Assembly (NCBI RefSeq): GCF_002903165.1
Contig: NZ_PPSK01000014.1
Location: 1-64,000 of the forward strand
Direction: 5' to 3'
DNA length: 64,000 nucleotides
DNA from: Halopseudomonas oceani
Lineage (GTDB): Bacteria; Pseudomonadota; Gammaproteobacteria; Pseudomonadales; Pseudomonadaceae
Positions 36,001-44,276 of this stretch are shown one piece after another (within the stretch, counting starts at the first letter, position 1; the number at the start of each line of letters is the position of its first letter). The translations under genes and the position numbers were made by a program. The notes beneath the pieces are model-generated. The model was not told where the DNA came from. It searched no databases and saw only the letters and a list, made by a program, of their open reading frames with translations.

Positions 36001-36443
36001 CAGCCCAGCCCGTCAGCAAACACGCCGCCCCAGGCCCAGTGGCCGAACAGCGGGTAGATAAAACCAGCGATGACCAAGGTCACCAACAGGTAGGAGGAAA
36101 AGCGCATGCGCTCGGCCGCCGCGCCGGAAACAATGGTTGCCGCCGTGGTGCAGAACATCGCCTGAAACAGAAAGAACGCCGAATGCCAGGTATCGGAAAA
36201 CGGCAGCATGGAGAAACCTTCGCCGTACCAGCCACCAGCGCTGCCGCCAAACATCAGCCCAAAACCAAACAGCCAGTAGCAGAACACCGCCACGCTCAGG
36301 TCGGCCATGTTCTTGACCGCGACGTTAATCGCGTTCTTGCTGCGGGTCAGCCCCGACTCCAGACACAGAAAGCCAATCTGCATGTTGAACACCAGGCCGG
36401 CACACAACACCAACCACAGAACATCAATCATCGGGATGGGCAT
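33054..36443 (-). CDS. Ammonium transporter-PAS-PAS-GGDEF-EAL fusion
   Basis: 1129-residue membrane protein joining an Amt ammonium channel (about 1-390) to two PAS domains (about 455-560 and 570-690), a GGDEF domain (about 695-860) and an EAL domain (about 870-1120). The Amt part keeps both pore histidines (STVVHGVGG and VPVHLASGIWG) and the Asp before FAGS. GGDEF is intact and preceded by an RxxD inhibitory site (RSSD, five residues upstream). EAL reads EVLVR, with NLS, EITET, DDFGSG and K of LKIDG present. So both synthesis and breakdown of c-di-GMP look possible. Ammonium or transport activity would be the likely input. Confidence 0.93.
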   Translation of the reverse strand: MPIPMIDVLWLVLCAGLVFNMQIGFLCLESGLTRSKNAINVAVKNMADLSVAVFCYWLFGFGLMFGGSAGGWYGEGFSMLPFSDTWHSAFFLFQAMFCTTAATIVSGAAAERMRFSSYLLVTLVIAGFIYPLFGHWAWGGVFADGLGWLAERGFVDFAGSTVVHGVGGWVALAVILILGPRQGRFDQDRDGRSMPGSNLPLAMLGALMLMFGWFGFNGGSTLSFDGRVPGIIANTVLAAIAGTLGGMVMSWLRWRLVDPVYPLNGMIAGMVAVTAGAHVVDAPSAFFIGLIGAVVMYLADRLLLRLQIDDAVGAVPVHLASGIWGTLAVALFADLTALGTGLTRTQQFIAQLEGIVVAGLWAFGLTWLLLRAVNRFWPMRVTPEEELAGLNVSEHGARTELIELLEAMAAHQRDGHFERDVPVEPFTEVGQIAAQYNKVIHALRRAVGVTQSIIRDIRDGVVTCNRDGILATCNPGAERLFGLPAGALIGQPMARLVAERDWSGLPLPEAGSEIKQEVLFSRSEHDQFVAELTVSSGSLEDELYTCMIRDITERRRIEQQLFQEKMLAQVTLASIGDGVITTGPDARVRYLNPVAEQLTGWRESEVVGKPLDEVYCLFDESTGERLLNPVSALLRRYRQALSRKAGGMNQLRRRDGSEVTVQDAVAPIRDAEGHIIGAVLTFRDVTVNRRLALELSHQAAHDTLTGLVNRKEFERRVGQALQRGPGQRGDQVLCYMDLDQFKIVNDTCGHAAGDELLRQLAKLFQSHIRSSDVLARLGGDEFGLLLSGCTLEEAIPVVDGIRALVEEYRFSWEGKTFAVGVSIGLVQIEEQVASLDVLLSAADSACYAAKDAGRNRIHLYQADDAQMQERRGEMQWVNRLRQALDSDLLRLYVQPIHAISEQNMLPGYEVLVRMLGEDGQAIPPGAFMPAAERYDLASAIDRWVVGNFLAWLGDYNRRQGGPVSSYSINLSAASIGEESFLEYVLETIERHQVPPQLVCFEITETSAIANLNKAIAFMRRLKDIGCQFALDDFGSGLSSFAYLKSLPVDYLKIDGVFVKDIVADPIARAMVASINTIGHEMGLQTVAEFVENEEILDQLRELGVDYAQGYHLGRPQPLSELDGVRMMPR

Positions 36444-36662
36444 GGGGACACCTGTTCCATTTGCTAACTGGCACTTTGATAGCGCAGCGGTTCAGGCCGT
36501 GCACCCGATCAGTGCAGCGATTGGGCGACTTCGCGCTATGCGGCTCAGGATAGTGCAGACAGATGCAGGTTTTGTACCAAAATTCGCCGAACTGGTGGTA
36601 AACGTGCAACCAGCAAGGCGTCAGTGCAGGGCCCGAAACGGGCAGAGGATGGGAAGCTAGTG

Positions 36663-36696
36663 CGCCATTTCGGGCGCTTGAGCACCCGAAATGGCG
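36663..36696. terminator. Perfect 12-bp hairpin downstream of the CurA-type gene
   Basis: CGCCATTTCGGG (36663-36674) and CCCGAAATGGCG (36685-36696) pair perfectly around a 10-base loop, 11 bases past the stop of the minus-strand reductase gene. There is no T-run on either side, so it may be a weak terminator or 3'-end stabilizer. Confidence 0.55.
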
Positions 36697-36707
36697 GTAA
36701 CAGCAAA

Positions 36708-37730
36708 TCAGTCGGCGATGTGCACCAGTTGTTTGCCAAAGTTCTTGCCTTTGAGCATGCCCTTGAACGCCTCAACGGCATTCTCCAGGCCTTCAGCCAC
36801 GGTCTCGCTGTACTTCAGCTTGCCGGAAGCCACCTGCTCAGCCAGCAGCGCGGTGATCTCCTGGTGCTTGTCCTGCCACTCGGTGACCAGGAAGAAGCGG
36901 TGTTCCGGCTTGGGATCAAGCGCACCAAAGATATGGAACGGCGTTTCGACCTTGCTCTGGTCTTCGGCGTTATAGGCCGATACATAACCACAGATCGGCA
37001 CGCGAGCACCCGGATTGATCAGCTTGGCCACCGCCTTGGCCACCTCGCCACCGACGTTTTCGAAGTACACGTCAATGCCGTTCGGGCAAGCGGCTGCCAG
37101 GTCCGCATCCAGGTTGCCGGCCTTGTAGTCGATGCAGGCGTCAAAGCCCAGCTCTTCAACCACATAGCGGCACTTCTCCGGGCCACCGGCGATACCGACA
37201 ACACGGCAACCTTCCTGCTTAGCAGTCTGGCCAACCACAGTGCCGACCGGGCCGGACGCTGCGGCAACCACGACGGTTTCGCCCGCCTTGGGTTTACCCA
37301 CGTACATCAGGCCGCAGTAACCGGTACGGCCCGGCATGCCGGCCACGCCCAGGTAGGTCTGCAGCGGTACGCCCTGATCCTTGATCTTGTAAACCATCTC
37401 GGCGTTGCCTGGAATGATGCAGTATTCCTGCCAGCCGGAATAGACGGTAACCACGTCACCTACGGCGTAGTTATCGGACTTCGACTCAACCACCCGGCCA
37501 ACGCTCTCGCCGACAATCGGCGCACCGATTTCAATCGGATCCATGTAACCCTTGCTGTCATTCATGCGCGGACGCATGTAGGGGTCAAGCGACAGCCACA
37601 GGGTCTTGATCAGAACCTCGCCATCCTTGAGCTCGCGAACCGGCTCCTCCTTCAGAACCAGGTCACCATCCTGAATTTCGCCCTGCGGACGCTTGTTGAG
37701 CACGATCTTGCGGTTGATATGAGCAGACAT
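36708..37730 (-). CDS. NADP-dependent oxidoreductase, CurA/leukotriene B4 dehydrogenase type
   Basis: 340-residue zinc-independent medium-chain reductase. It starts at 37730 with AGAGG upstream. N-terminal substrate domain contains the family pattern LSLDPYMRPRM. Nucleotide-binding motif reads AAASGPVGTVVGQ with GIAGGPEKC after it, and IDVYFENVGG is also typical. These fit the CurA/YncB group of double-bond reductases acting on enones. It is monocistronic. Physiological substrate unknown. Confidence 0.9.
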   Translation of the reverse strand: MSAHINRKIVLNKRPQGEIQDGDLVLKEEPVRELKDGEVLIKTLWLSLDPYMRPRMNDSKGYMDPIEIGAPIVGESVGRVVESKSDNYAVGDVVTVYSGWQEYCIIPGNAEMVYKIKDQGVPLQTYLGVAGMPGRTGYCGLMYVGKPKAGETVVVAAASGPVGTVVGQTAKQEGCRVVGIAGGPEKCRYVVEELGFDACIDYKAGNLDADLAAACPNGIDVYFENVGGEVAKAVAKLINPGARVPICGYVSAYNAEDQSKVETPFHIFGALDPKPEHRFFLVTEWQDKHQEITALLAEQVASGKLKYSETVAEGLENAVEAFKGMLKGKNFGKQLVHIAD

Positions 37731-37872
37731 GAGATGCCTCTTGCATAAATGGATGAATGGGCGGAAAACTCCGCGAACTCCCGGATCATAAACGAACCGG
37801 GACGACTACCAGACCCGGCAGACCTACTATTCACAGACCTGATTGCCTGCCAATCCGTAGGCCGAAACGCAC

Positions 37873-38943
37873 TCAGGCAATATCACTGACCACTAACGCT
37901 CCGCCGGAACTGACCACCCGGTTGCGGCCGTAGGCCTTGCCGCGATAGAGCCGTTGATCGGCGCAGCGGTAGAGCCCGGCGGCATCGCTGGCGTCACGGG
38001 GCCAGCAGGCAACCCCAAAAGTAGCAGTAATCGGCAGCGGCTGGCCCTGCCAGAGCAACGGCGTACGTTCAAGCTGCTGGCACAGCGTCTGCACCAATTG
38101 CTCGGCGGCAACCGCGTCGGTGTTACGCAACACCAGTCCGAACTCCTCGCCACCCAGCCGTCCAATAACATCATCGCTGCGCAAGCGCTGCCCCAGCACC
38201 CGACACAGGTGCTGAAGAGCACGGTCACCGGCCTCATGACCCCAGCTATCATTGACCTGCTTGAAGTGATCGACATCCAGCAGCACCAGGGCAAAAGCAT
38301 CGCTGCTGCGCTGGCTTTGCTCGATGCACTGGGCAAACAGCTGATGGAAGCGAGCGCGGTTGAGCACACCAGTCAGCCCATCCGTTTCTGCCATGAGCTG
38401 CAGTGAGCGTTGCGCCAGCGCACGCCTGCCCTCATAGAAATGCACAAACAGCAGAATCATCAGACCGCAGACGACGGCATTGCCAATATCGATCAGTCCG
38501 GCAGCCGACTCGGGATTCGCATAACGCCAGAGGTAAAGCAACAACGCCGCAACCATGAAGGGAATCGAGAGTAGCAAGCCAGCCCGACGTCCAAGCAGCA
38601 GATAGGCGAGCACCGGCACCATGTATACCCAGACAAACGCGGTGACCGAGGCATTAGGCATCAACATGATGTAGAGCTGAAAGCAGAAGGTCGGCAGCAG
38701 GTAGCCGTAGATCCAGGGGGTCAGCCAGCGAACCCGGGTAATATTCCAGGCCGACCAGAGCAGGAACAGGCCGACGAGAATTTCCAGTACGGCCAGTATC
38801 GGGTTGTCATTGCGAAACTGCAGCAGGGCAAAACCGCACAGCACCCAGCCGGTGCAGGCAAAAATAAGCCGCAGTAGTGACCGCCTCGCCGAATCCTCGA
38901 GCCCGGTTCCCGCTTGTCGCTGTGTATCGTGCTCTGAATCCAC
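37873..38943 (-). CDS. Membrane diguanylate cyclase (GGDEF)
   Basis: 356-residue protein with about six membrane segments (25-185) and a C-terminal GGDEF domain. The active site reads RLGGEEFGLV and is preceded by an RSDD inhibitory site at the usual five-residue distance, so product feedback is likely. GTG at 38943 is the start (AGG 8 bases upstream). Sensor signal unknown. No partner phosphodiesterase adjoins it, though the Amt fusion lies 1.4 kb away. Confidence 0.92.
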   Translation of the reverse strand: MDSEHDTQRQAGTGLEDSARRSLLRLIFACTGWVLCGFALLQFRNDNPILAVLEILVGLFLLWSAWNITRVRWLTPWIYGYLLPTFCFQLYIMLMPNASVTAFVWVYMVPVLAYLLLGRRAGLLLSIPFMVAALLLYLWRYANPESAAGLIDIGNAVVCGLMILLFVHFYEGRRALAQRSLQLMAETDGLTGVLNRARFHQLFAQCIEQSQRSSDAFALVLLDVDHFKQVNDSWGHEAGDRALQHLCRVLGQRLRSDDVIGRLGGEEFGLVLRNTDAVAAEQLVQTLCQQLERTPLLWQGQPLPITATFGVACWPRDASDAAGLYRCADQRLYRGKAYGRNRVVSSGGALVVSDIA

Positions 38944-38996
38944 TGGCTTGCCTGCCCGCTAAACGTCCGTAGCGGTGCAGTATAGCGAAGGGCGTC

Positions 38997-39542
38997 TCAA
39001 CTGGAGGCCCAGTTTTCCAGCAGATGCTGATCCTTCAGGCGAACATAGTTGGCCGCCGAGTAGGTGAAGAACGCCCGTTCCTTGTCGGTCAGCGCCCGCA
39101 CCTGCTTGGCAGGACTGCCCATGTAGAGGTATCCGCTTTCCAGCGTACGGTTGGCCGGCACCAGAGAGCCGGCACCGATGATCACCTCGTCTTCGACCAC
39201 CGCACCATCCATGACAATGCTGCCCATGCCGACCAGCACCCGGCTACCGATGCTGCAGCCGTGCAGCAGCACCTTGTGGCCAATGGTCACGTCATCGCCG
39301 ATATTCAGCGGATAACCGTCCGGATTGAACGGACCAGCGTGGGTGATATGCAGTACGCTGCCGTCCTGCACACTGGTGCGGTCGCCGATGCGAATGCTGT
39401 GCATATCGCCGCGGATGATCGCGCCGGGCCAGACCGAGCAATCATCGCCAAGCTGCACATTGCCCAGCACCACCGCCGACGGGTCAACAAATACCCGGTC
39501 GCCAAGCACCGGCTGCCAGTCCCTGAATCCACGTACGTTCAT
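38997..39542 (-). CDS. Gamma-class carbonic anhydrase-like protein
   Basis: Left-handed beta-helix protein of the gamma-carbonic anhydrase/PaaY/YrdA family, 181 residues from the ATG at 39542 (AAGGG 8 bases upstream). Hexapeptide repeats run through the protein, with metal-binding histidines in VLHITHAG and TIGHKVLLHG. In Pseudomonas this gene is found beside prlC, as here where it diverges from it. Enzymatic activity in this subfamily is not always demonstrated. Confidence 0.9.
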   Translation of the reverse strand: MNVRGFRDWQPVLGDRVFVDPSAVVLGNVQLGDDCSVWPGAIIRGDMHSIRIGDRTSVQDGSVLHITHAGPFNPDGYPLNIGDDVTIGHKVLLHGCSIGSRVLVGMGSIVMDGAVVEDEVIIGAGSLVPANRTLESGYLYMGSPAKQVRALTDKERAFFTYSAANYVRLKDQHLLENWASS

Positions 39543-39670
39543 TGTCTTACCCTTGAAATTTGCGGCTATCGCCGTCATTGAAAACAACTAACACCGTTAC
39601 GATGCCAAGCGCGTCCGCGTCGATTACCATGGACGCATTGTAAGTCATCGCCCGAATCAGGATACCCGCC

Positions 39671-41713
39671 ATGCCCAATCCGCTGCTGCAACCCTACGAT
39701 CTGCCGCCCTTTGCCGAGATCCGTGCCGAACACGTCAAACCGGCCATCGAGCAGATTCTGGCCGACAACCGTGCACAGCTTGATGCCCTGCTGGCCAACC
39801 CGCCAGCGCAGTGGACCTGGGCCAACCTGATTGAGCCACAGGATGACATGGGTGAGCGTCTGGGCCGTGCCTGGTCGCCGGTCAGCCATCTCAACGCGGT
39901 CATGAACAGCCCCGAGCTGCGTGAAGCCTATGAAAGTTGCCTGCCGCTGCTGAGCCAGTACTACACCGAGATGGGGCAGAATCAGGCGCTGTTTGAGGCC
40001 TACCAGCAGCTCGCCTCCAGCGACGAGTTCGCCACACTGGACACCGCCCAGCAGACCATCCTTGAGCACGCGCTGCGCGACTTCAAGCTGTCCGGTATTG
40101 CCCTGCCGCCAGAGCAGCAAAAACGCTACGGCGAGCTGCAGATGCGCCTGTCCGAGCTGCAGAGCACCTTCTCCAACCAGGTGCTCGACGCCACCCAGGC
40201 GTGGACCAAACACATCACCGATGCGAGCCAGCTCGATGGCCTGCCGGAGTCCGCCCTGGCGCAGGCCAAACAGGCCGCTGAAGCCCGCGAGCTGGACGGC
40301 TGGCTGATCACTCTGGAGTTTCCGAGCTACTTCCCGGTGATGACCTACGCCTCGGACCGGGCGCTACGCCAGGAGGTTTACACCGCTTTCTGCACCCGCG
40401 CCTCCGACCAGGGTCCGAACGCTGGTCAGTTCGACAACGGCCCGATCATCGACGAGATTCTGCTGCTGCGTCAGGAGCTGGCTGAGCTGCTGGGGTTTGC
40501 CAACTACGCCGAGCTGTCGCTGGCAACCAAGATGGCCGAAAGCACCGATCAGGTTCTTGGCTTCCTGCGTGACTTGGGCGAGCGCAGCAAACCCTTTGCC
40601 GAACAGGATCTGGCCGCACTGCGCGCCTTTGCTGCCGAACAGGGGTGCGATGACCTGCAGCCCTGGGACGTCGGCTACTACAGCGAGCAACTACGCCAGC
40701 AGCGTTACGCCATCTCGCAGGAAATGCTGCGTCCCTACTTCCCGATCGACACCGTGATCAACGGCATGTTCGCTATCGTCCAGAAGCTGTACGGCATCGA
40801 GCTGCGTGAGGTCGCCGAGTTCGAACGCTGGCACAAGGACGCGCGCCTGTTCAAGGTCATCGAGCAGGGCGAAGTCATCGGCCGCTTCTTCCTCGACCTC
40901 TATGCCCGCGGCAACAAGCGCGGCGGCGCCTGGATGGACGGCTGCCGTGACCGCCGCCTGCTGCCCGACGGCGCTCTGCAGCGCCCCATCGCTTATCTGG
41001 TCTGCAACTTCACGCCAGCGGTTGGCGGCAAGCCGGCACTGCTGACCCACGACGAAGTAACCACCCTGTTCCACGAGTTCGGCCACGGCCTGCATCACCT
41101 GCTGACCCGGGTCAACTACGCCTCCGCCAGCGGCATCAACGGCGTGGCCTGGGACGCGGTCGAGCTGCCGAGCCAGTTCATGGAAAACTGGTGCTGGGAG
41201 CCGGAAGGTCTGGCGCTGATCTCCAGCCACTATGAAACCGGCGAGCCGCTGCCGCAGGACCTGCTGGACAAGATGCTGGCGGCCAAGAACTTCCAGTCCG
41301 GCCTGGGCATGCTACGCCAGATCGAGTTCTCGCTGTTTGACTTTGAATTGCATGTGCGCAAGCAGCCCGAACTGAGCGTGCAGCAGGTGCTGGATCAAGT
41401 GCGTGAGGAGATTGCGGTCATCAAGGTGCCGTCCTTCAACCGCTTCCAGAATGGCTTCAGCCACATCTTCGCTGGCGGCTATGCGGCGGGCTACTACAGC
41501 TACAAGTGGGCAGAAGTGCTGTCGGCTGATGCCTTCTCGCGCTTCGAGGAGGAAGGCGTGCTGAACGCCGAAACCGGCCGCGCCTTCCGCGACAACATCC
41601 TTGCCCGAGGCGGCAGCGAGGCACCGATGGCGCTGTTCGTGGCCTTCCGTGGCCGCGAGCCGTCAATCGACCCGCTGCTGCGCCACTCGGGCCTGACCGG
41701 AGAAGCAGCATGA
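39671..41713 (+). CDS. prlC: Oligopeptidase A
   Basis: Zinc metallopeptidase of family M3 (thimet oligopeptidase type), 680 residues, cytoplasmic. The zinc motif HEFGH (His468, Glu469, His472) is followed downstream by the third ligand region (QFMENWCWEPE). Degrades short peptides such as cleaved signal peptides. AGGA lies 8 bases before the ATG. The stop overlaps the yheV start in ATGA. Length matches E. coli PrlC. Confidence 0.96.
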   Translation: MPNPLLQPYDLPPFAEIRAEHVKPAIEQILADNRAQLDALLANPPAQWTWANLIEPQDDMGERLGRAWSPVSHLNAVMNSPELREAYESCLPLLSQYYTEMGQNQALFEAYQQLASSDEFATLDTAQQTILEHALRDFKLSGIALPPEQQKRYGELQMRLSELQSTFSNQVLDATQAWTKHITDASQLDGLPESALAQAKQAAEARELDGWLITLEFPSYFPVMTYASDRALRQEVYTAFCTRASDQGPNAGQFDNGPIIDEILLLRQELAELLGFANYAELSLATKMAESTDQVLGFLRDLGERSKPFAEQDLAALRAFAAEQGCDDLQPWDVGYYSEQLRQQRYAISQEMLRPYFPIDTVINGMFAIVQKLYGIELREVAEFERWHKDARLFKVIEQGEVIGRFFLDLYARGNKRGGAWMDGCRDRRLLPDGALQRPIAYLVCNFTPAVGGKPALLTHDEVTTLFHEFGHGLHHLLTRVNYASASGINGVAWDAVELPSQFMENWCWEPEGLALISSHYETGEPLPQDLLDKMLAAKNFQSGLGMLRQIEFSLFDFELHVRKQPELSVQQVLDQVREEIAVIKVPSFNRFQNGFSHIFAGGYAAGYYSYKWAEVLSADAFSRFEEEGVLNAETGRAFRDNILARGGSEAPMALFVAFRGREPSIDPLLRHSGLTGEAA

Positions 41714-41976
41714 ACCAAGGCCCGATCAAACGCTTCATCGCCGGGGCCGTCTGCCCGGCGTGCAGCGCAATGGATAGCATCAGAATGTACGAAGAGGACG
41801 GCGTACCCCACCGCGAATGTGTCAAATGCGGCTACGCCGACACTCTGGATGCCCGCGGCAACTCGGTTCCGAAAGAGCTCACCACCCGCGTCAACGAAAC
41901 CCGCAAGGCACCCGCCAAGCCAACTTCGCAGACCGTGCAGTTCTTTCCAAACCCGCGGCTGAAGAAAAAAGACTAA
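41710..41976 (+). CDS. yheV: YheV-like zinc-ribbon protein
   Basis: 88-residue protein with a two-pair zinc ribbon (CPAC at 15-18 and CVKC at 37-40) and a basic C-terminal tail, matching the YheV family. Coupled to prlC by an ATGA overlap. Function unknown; nucleic-acid or protein binding through the ribbon is plausible. Confidence 0.9.
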   Translation: MNQGPIKRFIAGAVCPACSAMDSIRMYEEDGVPHRECVKCGYADTLDARGNSVPKELTTRVNETRKAPAKPTSQTVQFFPNPRLKKKD

Positions 41977-41981
41977 CCAGA

Positions 41982-42009
41982 CGACCGGCTCGGCCTGCCG
42001 AGCCGGTCG
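41982..42009. terminator. Hairpin between convergent yheV and hypothetical gene
   Basis: Perfect 12-bp stem CGACCGGCTCGG/CCGAGCCGGTCG with a CCTG loop lies 5 bases after the yheV stop and 3 bases before the convergent gene's stop, well placed as a shared bidirectional terminator. T-runs are lacking. Confidence 0.65.
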
Positions 42010-42012
42010 CCC

Positions 42013-42657
42013 TCAGGCCGCACCACGCAGTTCGATATCAACGCCCAACTGCCGTGACATGCAGGACCATTGCGACCATAGCTCACGTACTCTGTCAGGG
42101 TCCTGCTCGGCCTGATAGGCCTTAAAGGCGGGCGACTGGAACAGATCGTCCGGCAACAGGCCGGCGACCGCCGCTTCCACCGCCAGATCCAACTTGTTGG
42201 CAAAAGCATCCCCCAGCAGTTGGTGCACGATCAGATTGGCCCGCGTGATATCCATCGGAATCAGCGGGGCGATGCCATTGGCAACGTAGCGATCGTTGAC
42301 CTCTTCGACCAGACGGTGCGCCAGATAGGCCTCATCCAACAGCGTAATCAACCCCTTATGCTCGCTCGGCAGGTCCGGCGGCTGCAGCAAAAAGGCCTCA
42401 GCCACCTTCAAAACCGGCAGGATGCGTTCACGCAGCCGGGCTGACTGGGCCACCGCAGCAGCGGCCTCAAGCACATCCGGAACCTGCTCGATATAAGCCT
42501 GGGCAAAACTCTGCAGGGTATCGATCTGGTCATTCTCAAGACGAATGGCGGGGTGTAACGCCGGAACCCGGGACGCCAGCCAGCGCCGCATGCCCGCGAC
42601 CGAGTCCGGTTGCGCCATAGCATCGGCAATACGGCTTTTCAGGCCAGTTATATTCAT
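42013..42657 (-). CDS. Conserved hypothetical helical protein
   Basis: Not recognised as a named family. From ATG 42657 (GGAG 7 bases upstream) the product is 214 residues, mostly helical and soluble, without cysteine clusters or membrane segments. Conserved-looking parts are PALHPAIRLENDQIDTLQSF, LLDEAYLAHRLVEEVND and PMDITRANLIVHQLLGD. Position next to prlC/yheV resembles the Pseudomonas order. Confidence 0.75.
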   Translation of the reverse strand: MNITGLKSRIADAMAQPDSVAGMRRWLASRVPALHPAIRLENDQIDTLQSFAQAYIEQVPDVLEAAAAVAQSARLRERILPVLKVAEAFLLQPPDLPSEHKGLITLLDEAYLAHRLVEEVNDRYVANGIAPLIPMDITRANLIVHQLLGDAFANKLDLAVEAAVAGLLPDDLFQSPAFKAYQAEQDPDRVRELWSQWSCMSRQLGVDIELRGAA

Positions 42658-43141
42658 TTTTACGCTCCACAACGACGGCTAAATGCTGCAAGCGGGGCAA
42701 CAGCAGATTGATATCATTCGCATTTACGGAAAGCTAGCAGAGGCCTGCCATTCCGTCAAAGTGGCTCACCCCAAGTCATTAGACCAAATTGTAATAAAAC
42801 AGCCGGCCTGCAAACGCCCCTGCCGGCAGCCCTCACTGCGCCTGGCCCCCAGCCAGATCGCCGAATAGAGGCACAACATTGCGAAGGTAAAACCCCTGTC
42901 TATACTCGACATGTCGGTAGCCTGTGGGGGAGTTCCGGCCGGGGGTGACTCAACGCGATCTTCGCGCTGCCCATCCTGCGGTTAGAGCAGGCCGTTGAAA
43001 AACGTGATCGAGACAGCCAGCGCAAGACCCGGGCAGTTCAGACCTTTTTTCAGCAGCCTGCCTCGGTATCTGCGCAGTGTTTTGCTTGATACCCCCTGTT
43101 CGTGCACCGGAAGCGATAAAAACAATAAAGGGGAACCGGGA
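42658..43141 (+). other. Long intergenic region upstream of the cox operon
   Basis: 484 bases without a supportable gene; short open frames here lack ribosome binding sites or coherent products. It holds the cox promoter candidate at 42879-42906, a 10-bp palindrome at the presumed transcription start and a leader of about 230 bases. AAAGGGGAACCGGGA precedes the coxB ATG. Confidence 0.6.
42879..42906 (+). promoter_or_regulatory. Sigma70-type promoter of the cox operon
   Basis: TTGCGA (42879-42884) and TATACT (42901-42906) with a 16-base spacer. A perfect palindrome CGACATGTCG (42907-42916) follows immediately, spanning the expected start point, and could be an operator. This gives a leader of about 230 bases before coxB. 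Confidence 0.6.
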
Positions 43142-44266
43142 ATGTTGCGAGCTGCAATCACCTGGCCAGTTGGCCTGTCCCTGTCCGCGCTTGGCCTGTC
43201 GGCTCAGGCCGAATGGGGTGTCAACATGCGGCGGGGCGTCACTGAAGTCAGTCAGTCCGTGTTCGATCTGCACATGACCATCTTCTGGATCTGCGTGGTC
43301 ATCGGCATCGTGGTGTTCGGTGTGATGTTCTGGTCGATGCTGATGCATCGCAAATCCGAGGACAGCAAACCGGCTACCTTCCACGAGCACGTCGGCGTGG
43401 AAATTCTCTGGACGGTCATTCCGCTGGTCATCCTCATCGTCATGGCGATTCCGGCCACCAAAACCCTGATCGATATCTACGATGCTGACGAAGCCGACGT
43501 CGATATTCTGGTCACCGGTTATCAATGGCGCTGGCAATACCAGTACGTGAACGAAGGGGTCAGCTTCTTCAGCACCCTGACCACGCCCCGGGATGAAATC
43601 ACCAACGTCAGCGCCAAGAGCCCCGATTACCTGCTGGAAGTCGACAATCCACTGGTTATCCCGGTCGGCAAGAAGGTGCGCTTCCTGGTGACCGCCTCCG
43701 ACGTTATCCACTCCTGGTGGGTACCTGATTTCGCAGTCAAGAAAGACGCCATCCCCGGCTTTATCAACGAGGCCTGGACCCGGGTTGAAGAGCCCGGCAT
43801 CTATCGCGGTCAGTGCACCGAACTGTGCGGCAAGGACCACGGTTTCATGCCGGTGGTGGTACAGGTGCTGCCACAGGATGAATACGATGCCTGGCTGGCA
43901 GAGCAGAAAGCAGCGGCCGCCAGAGAGGCCGAACTGCGCGAGAAAGACTGGACGCTGGCAGAGCTGGTCGAGCGCGGCGAAAAAGTCTACGCCACCGCCT
44001 GCGCCTCCTGCCACCAACCCAACGGCGAAGGCCTACCTCCGATGTTCCCGGCCCTCAAGGGCAGCCCCGTCGTTACCCAGGACATGGCAGAGCACCTGAA
44101 TGTAGTACTGCACGGGCGGCCCGGCACCGCCATGGCAGCCTTCGGCAAGCAGCTGTCTGAAGTCGACGTCGCTGCCGTGATCACCTTCGAGCGCAACGCC
44201 TGGGGCAACGACACCGGCGAAATGCTCTCCCCCGTCGATGTGCTGAAAGCCAAAGAAGGCCAATAG
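43142..44266 (+). CDS. coxB: Cytochrome c oxidase subunit II with fused cytochrome c
   Basis: Subunit II of an aa3/caa3-type oxidase, 374 residues. Signal peptide ends LSAQAEW; two membrane segments follow (about 43-65, 90-110). The CuA site appears as CTELCGKDHGFM with the upstream His in VIHSWW. The C-terminal extension carries a c-type heme motif (CASCH, near residue 288) and its Met region (PPMFPALKGSP). The fused cytochrome c would accept electrons directly from the periplasmic donor. An upstream in-frame extension is rejected because AAAGGGG sits before the ATG at 43142. Confidence 0.95.
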   Translation: MLRAAITWPVGLSLSALGLSAQAEWGVNMRRGVTEVSQSVFDLHMTIFWICVVIGIVVFGVMFWSMLMHRKSEDSKPATFHEHVGVEILWTVIPLVILIVMAIPATKTLIDIYDADEADVDILVTGYQWRWQYQYVNEGVSFFSTLTTPRDEITNVSAKSPDYLLEVDNPLVIPVGKKVRFLVTASDVIHSWWVPDFAVKKDAIPGFINEAWTRVEEPGIYRGQCTELCGKDHGFMPVVVQVLPQDEYDAWLAEQKAAAAREAELREKDWTLAELVERGEKVYATACASCHQPNGEGLPPMFPALKGSPVVTQDMAEHLNVVLHGRPGTAMAAFGKQLSEVDVAAVITFERNAWGNDTGEMLSPVDVLKAKEGQ

Positions 44267-44276
44267 GAGACCTGCC

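Noticed and set aside
42683-42868. 61-codon plus-strand frame upstream of the cox operon
   Set aside because: No ribosome binding site, no recognisable composition, and it lies in the promoter region.
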